Shown here in pieces: positions 12,311-24,800 of a stretch of DNA of 64,000 nucleotides (its first letter is position 1; each line of letters opens with the position of its first letter). The position numbers and the translations under genes were made by a program. Below the pieces are notes generated by a model. The model was not told the origin of the DNA. It did not search any database and worked only from the letters and a program-made list of their open reading frames with translations. The stretch is from Owenia fusiformis (taxonomy: Eukaryota; Annelida; Polychaeta; Sabellida; Oweniidae), in NCBI GenBank assembly GCA_903813345.2, contig CAIIXF020000011.1, positions 6,968,571 to 7,032,570 of the forward strand. Reading direction: 5' to 3'.

Positions 12311-12385
12311 CTTACCTCTGAATCGTGTACCCGGTAATCTCTTTATATAGTTTAGCGAGAGCGGTGCGCCTGCGCAGTTTTAAAC
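12311..12385 (-). promoter_or_regulatory. Candidate promoter of the NXPE-like gene (TATA box, NRF1-like site)
   Basis: Read on the minus strand, a palindrome-like TGCGCAGGCGCAC (an NRF1-type motif, about 12364-12376) is followed by TATATAAAG (12341-12349) and then a donor-like CAGAG|GTAAGC with last exon base 12316. The spacing leaves only a tiny first exon if the TATA box is used at the usual ~30 bp, so either the start is upstream of this TATA or one of the two signals is accidental. About 450 bp separate it from the ATG at 11865. Confidence 0.4.
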
Positions 12386-13334
12386 TTTGGCGCAAACTTT
12401 AAGTCCTTTTTATTGTTTGACTTTCTTAACTTACTCTACCTGATCAACTCATGCCAATTGACATATTATATTGAATATTGTCAACAGCAAAATCATGTAT
12501 GAGGCCATATATTTAAAAATCAAAGTACCTTATAAATATAAAATAAGGCGAAGCACAACCCATTTCATTACTGGTAGTGTTAAAAGAGCAGAATATTGAT
12601 TACCAAGCACTCTATGCATATGCCTACAGTGACGCTACATGAGGTAGAATACAAATCTATATTGATTGAGTCAGGACAATGGAAGCTAATCTGACAGAGG
12701 TCTCATTCCCAGTAATAAGTATTAATGGTTTGTTTATATACGAGGGGTGATCATGAAGTTATATATCTATAATTTTAATATTATATAATATAATTTTTTA
12801 ATATATTCTAATGAAATTTTCACAGAATGTGCAGCACAGAATGTTGTTTTAATCCAGCAAAAAATATTTAATATAATAGAAATATTAGATAAATGGCTCA
12901 AGATGAAGCTCAAATCCTTGATTGATTCAAAGGAAAAGCATGAGTGATATTGAAGTGGAAACCATGGTACTTCATGACAAATCTACTAAAATATACAAAA
13001 CACACCCAGTGATCAGAAAAATGGGAGAGAAGAGGGAGGGGGGAGTAGGCGATTTCTGCAAGAAATTCAACAAATCTGGAAGATTTATTCCTAACCTAGT
13101 TGATCCAATAGGCTTACTGTGTGAGCCAAAAAGGGTCAGAAGGTTCGGGCGGGTCACAAACAACTTCTTACCAATATCAGGTCGAGTCAGGTATATGTTT
13201 TAACTTTTCTTCCTTGTATTTGCCTTTAGCCAAGATTTTAAAAAGCAGTGAGTTTATTATTTTTAACATAGTGTCAGAAAGAATAAAACTCTGTGATGCT
13301 AGCAGGGCTTTTACCAGTATAACTCTACCATACC
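12386..13334. other. Intergenic with dispersed repeat pieces
   Basis: A TATACGAGGGGTGATCA terminus at about 12738 matches, in inverted form, ends at 53940-53951 and 57076-57090, so it is a shared MITE terminus. Positions 13008-13092 (gtgatcagaaaaatgggaga...) recur at 49480-49562. A 93-codon frame at 12922-13203 lies over this repeat and is not supported as a gene. Confidence 0.5.
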
Positions 13335-13541
13335 AGGCCCGTAGCCAGGATTTGCCAAGGGGGGGGGGGTTCAGTTTTCAAAAATTTCCAGGGGGGGTTC
13401 ACATTTGACAATTTTTGCCCAAATATGGCTAAAATCACTTGAGAAGTGCTCAAAATGGTGAACAACTGCATGATTTTGAAAGAATTTTTGGCCAGAGGGG
13501 GGTTCGCCCGAACCCTGCGAACCCCCCCTGGCTATGGGCCT
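13335..13541. mobile_element. GCCCGTAGCC-family MITE, full copy
   Basis: The ends AGGCCCGTAGCCAGG and CCTGGCTATGGGCCT are inverted repeats. The body includes a run of 11 G, then caaaaatttccagggggg, and a conserved core cacttgagaagtgctcaaaa. Related copies occur at 17531-17710, 39550-39720, 43989-44200 (inverted) and, more decayed, at 44755-44916, 45718-45800, 47735-47790 and 59695-59815. No coding capacity. Confidence 0.85.
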
Positions 13542-13589
13542 GCATTCATTGTTAAGTTTCTCATATTTTCTCACATTTTTAATATGTGT

Positions 13590-13945
13590 TCACACCTAGC
13601 AAACCATGGTTTTTAATTCTTTCTTATATCTGTAACAGTTTGAGTAGTACTATACAAAAATACCTAAAATTTTAACATTGTTATTTTGAAATAATTTCCA
13701 TTTTACATTTCCAATTGTGTAATTGTTGAACTTCCATTTACCTAGCCATAGTGCCTCAGTCTTATCTTTAAACCTGATATTAGCAAAAATTGATCAACAA
13801 GATTCAAGATTCAAGACAATCTTGAATGAGTTAATATCTCTTACAAAAATGGTGGTGTCATCTGCATATTGCAGAATTTTGATCTCATCATTTGGCAGGC
13901 TAACCCCAACAATGTTTTTATCATGCATTACTTTACAAGAAAAAA
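13590..13945 (-). pseudogene. Second non-LTR reverse transcriptase fragment
   Basis: On the minus strand the frame NDEIKILQYADDTTIFVRDI contains the catalytic YADD (13857-13868). It is followed after small frame changes by LDQFLLISGLK, DKTEALWLGKWKF and NNVKILGIFV, the standard order in LINE polymerases. A stop in the YADD frame, the frame changes and missing flanks show that it is dead. It differs in sequence from the copy at 3.3-4.6 kb and looks L1/Rex-like. Confidence 0.8.
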
Positions 13946-14120
13946 GCTGGGGGGGGGGGGGTAGGAGCAAGGGGGGGGGGTGCAGTGTAACAATGACCTA
14001 TTCCTCTAATCATCAGTAGTAGTAAGAGGAAAAAACATCATATTGTCCATTCAGAGTGATGCTTCAATTTCTTTCCATTTGTGGCCCAAAATAAAATTGC
14101 CATTTACACATACCTCAAAC

Positions 14121-14350
14121 AAACAATAGCTCACCAATGTGAGCCAATTATAACCAGACATTAAGATATGATACCTCCAATCTTACTCTCCTTTGAATTA
14201 CAGCATCTCTGGATACCTACTAAGGAGGATGCAAACAAAACAATAGCTCACCATGTGAGCTAAATATAACCAGACATTAAGATATGATACCTCCAATCTT
14301 ACTCTCATTTGAATAACAGCATCTCTCAAATACTACCCTGACCAAACTTG
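14121..14350. repeat. 117-bp tandem duplication
   Basis: The block beginning aaacaatagctcacc at 14121 is repeated from 14238 with few changes (ccagacattaagatatgata, ctccaatcttactctc). The flanks 13946-14120 and 14351-14559 show only a G-rich tract near 13950-13980 and plain AT-rich DNA. Confidence 0.8.
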
Positions 14351-14559
14351 CTAAAATATAGCCTCTGACTATGAGCAAAATATATGGTTAAAATATTGAG
14401 TGGCGTAAATCACCTCCATCACCAATGTGGTGGCCATAAATCATCCATACCTATAATGCTGACTTGATTATATAGCTGACATGTTTATAACCAATCAAAA
14501 AGTAGAATAAAAGGCATGTGATAATACCCTGAACAATGAAATTGTCAGAAATGGCAGTA

Positions 14560-15600
14560 TTTGAATGCTTTCAGAGAATCATTTTGTGTAGTAACAGCCG
14601 CAGGTTGCCTTGGTGCATTCAGAATTCGATGCTACAGTATTTTAAAAGAATCATATTTGTGTAGTAACAGCCGCAGATTGCTTGGTGCATTCAGAATTCG
14701 ATGCTACAGTATTTTAAGAGAATCATATTTGTGGAGTAACAGCCGCAGATTGCTTGGTGCATTCAGAATTCGATGCTACAGTATTTTAAAAGAATCATAT
14801 TTGTGTAATAACAGCTGCAGGTTGCCTTGGTGCATTCAGAATTCGATGCTACAGTATTTTAAGAGAATCATATTTGTGGAGTAACAGCCGCAGATTGCTT
14901 GGTGCATTCAGAATTCGATGCTACAGTATTTTAAAAGAATCATATTTGTGTAATAACAGCTGCAGGTTGCCTTGGTGCATTCAGAATTCGATGCTACAGG
15001 ATTTTAAGAGAATCATATTTGTGGAGTAACAGCCGCAGATTGCTTGGTGCATTCAGAATTCGATGCTACAGTATTTTAAGAGAATCATATTTGTGGAGTA
15101 ACAGCCGCAGATTGCTTGGTGCATTCAGAATTCGATGCTACAGTATTTTAAAAGAATCATATTTGTGTAATAACAGCTGCAGGTTGCCTTGGTGCATTCA
15201 GAATTCGATGCTACAGTATTTTAAGAGAATCATATTTGTGGAGTAACAGCCGCAGATTGCTTGGTGCATTCAGAATTCGATGCTACAGTATTTTAAAAGA
15301 ATCATATTTGTGGAGTAACAGCCGCAGATTGCTTGGTGCATTCAGAATTCGATGCTACAGTATTTTAAAAGAATCATATTTGTGTAATAACAGCTGCAGG
15401 TTGCCTTGGTGCATTCAGAATTCGATGCTACAGGATTTTAAGAGAATCATATTTGTGTAGTAACAGCCACAGATTGCTTGATGCATTCAGAATTCGATGC
15501 TACAGTATTCTAAGAGAATCATATTTGTGTAATAACAGCCGCAGGTTGCCTTGGTGCATTCAGAATCTCATACTACACTATTTCAAGAGTTCAAGGTTAC
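14560..15600. repeat. 72/73-bp minisatellite, 14 copies, EcoRI site in nearly every unit
   Basis: The marker GAATTCGATGCTACAG starts at 14622, 14694, 14766, 14839, 14911, 14984, 15056, 15128, 15201, 15273, 15345, 15418 and 15490, with a decayed copy at 15563. Two unit types alternate. Type A (cagattgcttgg) is 72 bp and type B (caggttgccttgg) is 73 bp, in the order B A A B A B A A B A A B A B. Since 72 is a multiple of three, A-type runs give a repeated 24-residue open frame, but each B unit shifts it. I therefore treat this as non-coding. Confidence 0.93.
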
Positions 15601-15755
15601 CAGCTAAGTTTTTACGATGCAAAACAAAATAAGGATAAATCATAAATTGTTTGAATATGGCAAAGTTAAGATTTTAATTTTCATCATTCTGGAGTGCAAA
15701 GTTCAAACAATTTTTAGTGTTTAAATGTTTTTTTATGAGAAATGGGTACACCTAC

Positions 15756-15870
15756 CTTTAAATTTGGGTGCTTTCTGGTAAGTATTTGTTTGGTATAGTA
15801 GCTGTTAATGCCCAGGGCCACCTCCATTTATAGTGTTTAAATTAGTTTTATGAGTAATGGGTACACCTAC
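15756..15870 (-). repeat. Tandem duplicate of the 3' part of PLD exon 11 and its donor
   Basis: A unit of about 114 bp repeats the downstream portion of PLD exon 11 ([20 protein letters not shown]), its donor AAAG|GTAGGTGTACCCATT, and the first bases of the intron. The duplicate covers 15756-15825 and is followed by its own donor at 15755/15754. It lacks the first 14 codons and has no clear acceptor, so it is a pseudo-exon. The few differences from the original (AATTTAAAG/AATATAAAG) suggest a recent event. Confidence 0.85.
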
Positions 15871-18800
15871 CTTTATATTTGGGTGCTTTCTGGTAAGTAT
15901 TTGTTTGGTATAGTAGCTGTTGATGCCCAGAGCCACCTCCATCTCTTTATAGAGTAGGATGAAGATCTTTACTCCCTGCTCCTGGAGATATACATAATAC
16001 ATCACATTTAGTGAAGGTCAATCACCTTGGTGATATACATGCACATAATACATCACATGTAGAGAATGTCAATAACCTCTATGATATTTACATCACATGT
16101 AGAGGAACCATTCACCTTGGTGATATGCATGTACATAATAATACATGTACATAATACATCACATGTAGAGAAAGTCAATCACCTTGGTGATAATGCATGT
16201 ACATAATACATCACATTTAGTGAAGGTCAATCACCTTGGTGATATACATGCACATAATACATCACATGTAGAGAAAGTCAATAACCTCTATGATATTTAC
16301 ATCACATGTAGAGGAACCATTCACCTTGGTGATATGTATGTACATAATAATACATGTACATAATACATCACATGTAGAGAAAGTCAATCACCTTGGTGAT
16401 ATGCATAATACATCACATGTAGAGAAAGTCAATAACCTCTATGATATTTACATCACATGTAGAGGAACCATTCACCTTGGTGATATGCATGTACATAATA
16501 ATACATGTACATAATACATCACATGTAGAGAAACAAATCACCTTGGTGATATAAATCATAAGTCACATATTGTGAATCCAATTATTTTTGGTGATACATA
16601 GAATACATCATATGTAGTGAAGCCAATCACCTTGGAGATATACATTAAATAGAGAGCATGGATAAGCATATATTGTGATACTTACAGCTTTTCTCCTGAG
16701 TAGTTCATCCAGGCGCCATCTATCTCCTTCTGTCATTGGCCGCTTCATATACACCTGAGGGCTCAACCTTCAACAGAAATAAGCATTTAGAAAACTCTGT
16801 CACATTCCAATGTGGTCAATGTAGTTCCTAAACTAGCAGGATGTTGTGACTTGTTTGAGAACTACAACTAGTTCAGTAATTTTATTTCAGAGCCTTTCAA
16901 AAGAACCCTGTCAAAAATAGAAGATTTCAGAAATCGAGCAGAATGACACTGAAGGCAATGTTCCATGATTCCAAACTAGAAGCATTTGAATAATTGAATG
17001 TACTCAAAGAGGATTTCAATAAATTTGATGCATTCTGTCATTTTAACATCTCTCTAGCATTAAATAATAAAAAAATAGAACCCCCTTGCAAGATGAAGGT
17101 GAAACGAACTGTCATCTAAGTTTGAGGTGCTTGTACGGTAGAATTTGAATGTTATGTTTTATGGGATTTGTAAGTGATCTCAACAGCAGTGCATCCATTA
17201 CTGACAATTTGTAGACAAATGCAGCCATCTGAGAAACTGTTGTAACCATTTCAAACTAAGAAAATTCCTGTAAACTTTAATCAATTTCGGTCAAAATTGA
17301 AAAAATAATATCCTGAAAATGCACAGTGATTTTCAAATATAGTGTATCTTACCCATTTAGAATGGAAAAGAATAAACTTTCTTCTATTTTCACAACAGAC
17401 ATATATACTCAATATCTCTAGTCATTTACCAGGCAAAAATATCTTTTCAATGGGACAGCCATTACTTTATTTTACATTCACTTGACCTTCTGTCATATGG
17501 TAGTATTTGTTAAGTGCTATTAAGGAAGGCAGGCCCGTAGCCAGGATTTGCCAAGGGGGGTTCAGTTTTCAAAAATTTCTGGGGGGTTCACCTTTGACAA
17601 TTTTGGCCTAAATATGGCTAAAATCACTTGAGAAGTGCTCAGAATGGTGAAAAACTGCATGATTTTGAAAGAATTTCTGGCCAGGGGGGAGGACCCCTGG
17701 CTATGAGCCTGGAAGGATATATTCTTCTCACCACCAATCAGTTATAAAGACCTCCTCTCTGGCCATCTCTATTGCTTCTGCAGCTGCTTCAAAATAGGTG
17801 GCGCCATCAACAAACCTTGAATAAAAAAATCGAATAAAATGTTTCTGATAAATCATGCCATCTTTTGATCTATCATGAAAATTATAATACATTGGCTAGA
17901 TTGATGATGTCATTTGCTGTAGGTTAAGCAATCAATTCATGCAAAAATAATGTTCACATTGCTAATTTTGAAAAAGCACAACCAATGACATCATTAACCT
18001 AGCCGATATATTGTGGTTTTTCTGATGTATCATGTAATCGCATGATTCATTGGAAACATGTTTTGAATATGAAATATTGATAAGGGGATTAAGCTCATCT
18101 AATTATAATTTCTATAACATTCCCGAGAAAAAGTAATTCCCTGGATTATAGATACAAAAATGTTAAAAGGTCTTTAATGTGTTTTTACCTTTTCTATCAC
18201 AGGTTTAAAAGTGAAAACTATGTCATTTCCTCCAAATAGTCAATGATTTATCAGATAAATGTTTAAATTGATGCAATTTAATTTGGTCTTAGTATATTGA
18301 CTCTTTGATATTGCTCAAATCGGCCTATATCTAAGTATATATTATTTAAAAAATGTTCAAGCCATTTTTTATAATAGGCAGCAAATGAGTTTACCATTGA
18401 GCATATGAGTCCTCTCGCACAGGAGCAAATGAGTCATGTCTGTTTGGAGTCGTGAAGTCTCTGCCAGTTGATCGTGCTGCAAACTGGATACAGTCCACCC
18501 ATTCTGCTGCACGCTGTCTTGTGCCAGTCTTTAGCAGTAACTGCCTGTGAAATAGAGGTACTTAATTTTTATTCAAAAAACATATGAACAATTAATACAA
18601 TAATGTAGGTTACCAACATAAAAAGTACATTAAAACATAATAACAGATTTTTTTATCATATCAAAATCTATGAATTGTGTAAACAAAACACAATTGAAGA
18701 ACAAAAGGTGTCCAAGCTGTCTGAAATAAACTATTCTAAAACATGTTCTTTAGGTTGGATTATCAATTATCACAAAAATATTTTTTCTTCTTTTCACAAC

Positions 18801-21800
18801 CTTTATTTTACTCAACAGGACGTTTCGGATCCTGTCTGGATCCTTTCTTATGACGTAATATTGTTTTTATTTAATTGTTTTGTAGCGCTTCAGTTCAGCT
18901 TTTATACAGTTGAAAAAGGATCCAGACAGGATCCGAAACGTCCTGTTAAGTAAAATAAAGATTGTGAAAAGAAGAAAAATATTTTTGTGATGAAATAAAC
19001 TAGTCTTAAAACAACTGGTTTTTCTTTTAAATTTCTATTTTTCATAATAAATTATCTTTAAGTAAAAAAATTGTTTTTTTGTTTGCTTGTTTGTTTAATT
19101 GTTTGTTGACAGATACACAACAACTGACGGACAATGTGAGTACTGTAATATAACACTGGCTGGAATATAGTTCTGTAATATAACACTATCAGTTATCACA
19201 CGTTTCAGCATGTGATACAGGAAATATTCCACGAAAGGTAATACTGTATCATCCACGAAAGCGAAGCTTGAGTGGTGATACATTGTTACCCGAGTGGAAT
19301 ATTTCCTGTATCACATAAGCTGAAACGTGTGATGACGATTTTATCACATGTCTAGGAATTTTGAAGCATTTTGATTTGGTCAGTTATGATTGTGTTCAGT
19401 ACCCTGTGTACTTCTTGATTTCGCTTTGAAACAATGTGACGTCATATCGTTGTATTCGTACTTGTTTGTGAAATAGTATGACGTCATATTGTTTTCCTTA
19501 GCTAGAAGTGATATAATCAGTGACGTCACATCGTTGCTATTGATCATCACTGGTTGCCTCTAGTAACATGTGAGACGGCCGTGTGAGACGGGAAAACTCA
19601 CACGGTAATCAACCAATCAGATTACTGGAATTTTACAGAGCATGTGATAATGGGTGGAATATACTGCATGGTATTAAAGGCCCCATATAAAGTTTTAACC
19701 ACCTTGACCTATATCTTAGTCCTACCTTACTTTACATGGGGCCCTTTAGCGTGCTGCCGGCGGACTCGTCCGCCGAGACTAAAATGTCTCTCACAACTGC
19801 CGGCGGACCCGTACGCCCGATTTCAAACTTTTAAAAACTTTACTTTTTCGCGCCATTCGTATTGTCCAATTAGATTGCCCGATTTATTCAGTGCCTAACA
19901 TGACTTCCTGTTGACCTAGAAATGGCGATATTTCGAAAAATAATTCTCAATTCAACAATTTAAACAGTGTTTTAGTCGTTTTTAGTGAACGAATCGTACA
20001 AAATGGTGGACAAATACGATCACAACGAAAATGTGGAGGAAATGAATTACGATTTCGAGCTCTTTAGGCTCTTGGAAGCCGATAACGGTCATCGAAAATA
20101 GAAACTAGAATATTTTCTGAATTGAAAAATTGAACATTCGATCGCTGCAAATTCAGATTTGGATTCTGACCAGACGAAGAGGCGGAGCGGCGGATTCCGG
20201 AGGAGTATTCATGGTATATTTATGCCCAGTCGTGTTAATGTACGAAAAAATTCATGAGAACATTTTTTTCATGAGCCAGGCCACTGTATCTTCCCTTTGT
20301 GAAAATTTTATCCAGATTCATTCAGTAGTTATTGAGATATTAATTATTATATCATTTTTTGCACTCTTTGAAAAATAAGCCAGTTGCGTGGGATATATTT
20401 GCTGAAATAAGGCAGCATGGTAAAGGTTAAAACAGTTGCATGATGATTTATAGGTTTTATTCATTATACATGTATAAGTGAATATGTATTGGAATATGGT
20501 ACATATAAATATATTGTCAGGAGGACAGCACTCATTTATTTATATTCTTGGCACAAATACTTGGCTGTATTCATATCACAATTAACAGTAGCACTGCTTC
20601 AACAGTAGGTACTTGTTCCTCACCTTCTGTGTAGTTGGAATTGTAACCATATTATAGTGAATGTTTCTCATTAAGTATGATGTGTATGATATGTAGGACT
20701 TGTTCTAGACATCTTACAGAATCTCATCCATATTGTATTACAAAAGAGGTTGGTGTATGCATTGTAATTCTTAGCAGATGGTGTGTTATCTTTTTTGAAA
20801 ACCTACAGAAGTGGAAAGTACCTCTTGCAAATTTTGGCAGCTAACAAAAAGGCTAGTGTCTCGAGTTACACAGAATCTATTTACTTCAGAAAGAATAGTT
20901 TGAATAATTTAGAAGGGTAGAAGGGGAAAATAATGGCGGGAAATATTAGGTAAAATAAGAGGCCTTTTACTCGTACATTTATGAGATAAAAAGTCTAGTC
21001 AATGTAGTACACTTGAATATCTGGGTATAAAAAATCACCTCTTATTTTAAAGGAATCTGCAACTTCACGTAAAAATTCAAACGAATTTGCCAGTTACTTT
21101 TCATTTGTTTGTCAGTTGTCAGAAATTCTAGAGAAGACCACAGGATATAAAAGTAACAATTAACCGAAATAGATTTCAGTCATAAATTACGACAATCAAG
21201 AAATTCTTTAGGGCCCAAAAACATTTTTTGGCCCAAAAAGATTTGTATAGCCTCGAAAAATGGGCCTTTTTGGGCATAACTTGATCTTTTGGGCCTTTTT
21301 AGCTCAAATTATCAAAAAAATGGGCCATGGATTTTTCAAAATTTGGGCCTAATTTAGATTCCAAATTACAAAAAAAACGTTTCCAGAGTTCTCTCCTACA
21401 TGGTTTTCACTTGTCTGATAGAAGAAAAACTGAGATAATTAGGTCTCTGGAAAAACAATAGAGGGAGACACTTATCCCTGAGGTCATAAAACTATATGTA
21501 CAAATTCTCTTAAAAATGTGTAGCTTAGCCTGTTTAATGATTACTGGGTGTCATTTTATAACACATTCCAGATGTGTAGAATAACATGCCTCCTGATATT
21601 AAAATGGAACACATACCTCTTGAATATTGCTCACCATGCCAACCAAAATTGAGAAATCTCCATGGATCTACCAGGTTGGGGATAAAGTATACCTTCCTAA
21701 TTCCAGAATTCTATTTGACCCTTGTCTAAGGAATTTTGTTAAAAACCCACCTCCAACTATTGCTTTTAGGAACCTTTAAGTCCATTAAAGCTATATTGGA

Positions 21801-24800
21801 GAATATTATAAGCATTAAAAACTGTTATATGATCTGCAATCATAAATTATAGTCAGAGGATAGTATAACCACTTGATCAGGGAAGAGAACAGGGTAGATG
21901 ATTATCACACAGAAGTATCAGATTTGAGTCTATTTATAGGATAAGAGTCTACATAGCCAGTCTGTAATGCATTTCAAACAGTTGGTGTTTAACCATAAAC
22001 ATTATACAGCAACTGCATGCAGTGTGCAAATAAGAATACATGTGCTAGTTATAGAAACATCCAAAAATACAAGGAGAAAAATCCACAATCTGCAGTTTTA
22101 TAATAGAAGAGGACTAGAAAAGTTTAGATAATGGTTTATCATAATGAGTGCCACCAGATGTGGAGAGAATTGTAATACAAAAGGGGAGCTTTGTTCAATA
22201 TGTCATGTTCTTTTGGATTTAGATTTCTTGATTGAATTTCCTTTTTCAAAGTGTTCTGACAATTCATTTGTTTTATCAAGTACACTAAACATTACAGGGA
22301 CTGATAATCAGAATGGATTAAGTAAACCTGAGACAAATTCACAAAATGGATCAAGCAAACCAGAGACATATTCACAAAATGGATTGAGCAAACCTGAGAC
22401 ATATTCACAAAATGGATCAAGCAAACCAGAGACATATTCACAAAATGGATTGAGCAAACCAGAGACATATTCACAAAATGGATTGAGCAAACCTGAGACA
22501 AACTCACAAAATGGATTAAGTAAACCTGAGACAAATTCACAAAATGGATCAAGCAAACCAGAGACATATTCACAAAATGGATCAAGCAAACCAGATTTAT
22601 ATTCACAAAATGGATTGAGAAAACCAGAGACAAACTCACAAAATGGATTAAGCAAACCTGAGACATATTCACAAAATGGATCAAGCAAACCAGAGACATG
22701 TTCGCAAAATGGATTAAGCAAACCTAAGACATATTCACCAAATGGATTAAGTAAACCTGAGACATATTCACAAAATGGATCAAGCAAACCAGAGACATAT
22801 TCACAAAATGGATTAAGTAAACCTGAGACATATTCACAAAATGGATTAAGCAAACCTGAGACATATTCACAAAATGGATTAAGCAAACCTGAGACATATT
22901 CACAAAACAGATTAAGTAAACCTGAGACATATTCACAAGATGGATTGAGCACACCAGAGACATATTCACAAGACGGATTGAGCAAACCTGAGATAAACTC
23001 ACAAAATAGATTAAGCAAACTAGGGACATATTCACGAGATGAATTGAGCAAACCAGATTTATATTCACAAAATGGATTGAGAAAACTAGAGACAAAATCA
23101 CAAAATGGACCAAGCAAACCAGAGACATATTCACAAAATGGATTGAGCAAACCAGAGACATATTCACAAGATGGATTGAGCAAAACTGAAGCAAGTTCAC
23201 AAAATGGATTAAACAAACCTGGAACATATCCGCCAAATGGATTAAGGAAACCAAAGACATATTTCAAAATAGCACATGAAGGAACACATGTATACAAACC
23301 TAAACCTTGTGAAAAATGTTTTACATACCCAAACTGGTTAATGATTGATGAATACGATCGACGTACTGGCGAAAAACCATGGAAAAGATATTTTTGTGAA
23401 AAATGTTACATACCCAAAAATTATCTATTAAAACAACATGAAAAAACACATAACAGTAAAAAACAACTAAAATTTATAAAGAAAACGAAAAAACTAAAAT
23501 TTGTAAATCATTGTGAAAAATGTATTACTGACAAAAATACAAAAAACAACCACGGTAAACAACTACGCAAATGTATACACCGTTAAGCTTTGTATTTAGT
23601 AAAAGGTTTGAGTAATATGTAAGCGGAATTAAGTGCCAAAGTTTTATCAATAAAACATGAGAACTTAAACACTCAACAAGAATGTGTGATATTATTCATG
23701 AAAATGTGACAATAAATGAAAAGTTATCATGTTTTAATTTCAATGATTTTGGCAGAGTTGAAGTGCATCCTTTCTTGATAGTTCTGCGGGAGATACACTA
23801 GACTGCAAAAATAATCGAAAGACGAACAGGTCTTGCCCTCATCCCTCCAATTCCTTACAGAAAAACGTACCTGGAGTGATTGGACACCTTCAGACCACGA
23901 TGTGTTCCAGTATCCATCTTCCCAGAGGTCACTTTGAAGTCTTTGTCCATCAGCATGACGTCACGAATGCGGCCATTTTGGTCGTGGAGATAGGCGATAA
24001 AAGTGTCCTTCACAACAAGCCACCTGAATTCAGGGAACAAGGAACCAATATAAAATAACCTTATCTATGTGAGGAATCAAATGGTAGCCATATTTCTAAA
24101 TGTAAAATAGAACGGAAAGGGAAAATTTGAGCAAGGATTAACATGAACGGCTGTGTCAAACAAAATCCAGATCACAATATCGAAATGTGATATTTCATTC
24201 TTTTTATTGAAATGAACAGAGCTTGTTTGAGTCCAACAACTTGAAAAGTACATAGTACATAAGTCAGTAACACCAATAAAAAAAGATGTCACTATTTTAT
24301 ATTGTCATTTGTATACTTCTATAATGTAAAGTGACAAAAGAAATATGGGTATGGATACGAAACATTCACAATTTTAGTACATTTATATGAAGTTAGAAAT
24401 ATTAATATTACTATGTTTAAAGAAACACATATATTTTGTATTACAATAAAAAATTTTGTGAAAAACAATATGTACAACAACATGTATTATGATGTATATT
24501 GAAATACACTTATTTGACAAGAAAATTTGTGACATAATTGTTAATTTATTAACTTCTTGATTACTATTAATAGAGAAGTTAAGCTACATGATTTTAAGAG
24601 AACTTGGACTGAATGTGTAAAATTATGGCCTTTTACGAATTAGTTTTCCCCTTCTGCCTGATTGTGCATAACATTTAAAGGTAGAAGATGTTTGTTGTTG
24701 TTCAACAGGCCCTGTAAGGTGGAAACAATTAGAGGTGTAACTTGCCAGAAAAATCCAACTCGAGTTCAACTTGCCAAATATTTCCAAAACACAAGTAAAA

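Noticed and set aside
14561-15460. Repeated 24-residue frames in the EcoRI minisatellite
   Set aside because: 72-bp units are open by chance and each 73-bp unit breaks the frame; no start context or domain.
22292-23297. Antisense frames over the 33-bp repeat (up to 329 codons)
   Set aside because: They arise from the indel-free repeat; only the + strand frame extends into non-repeat coding-like sequence at both ends.
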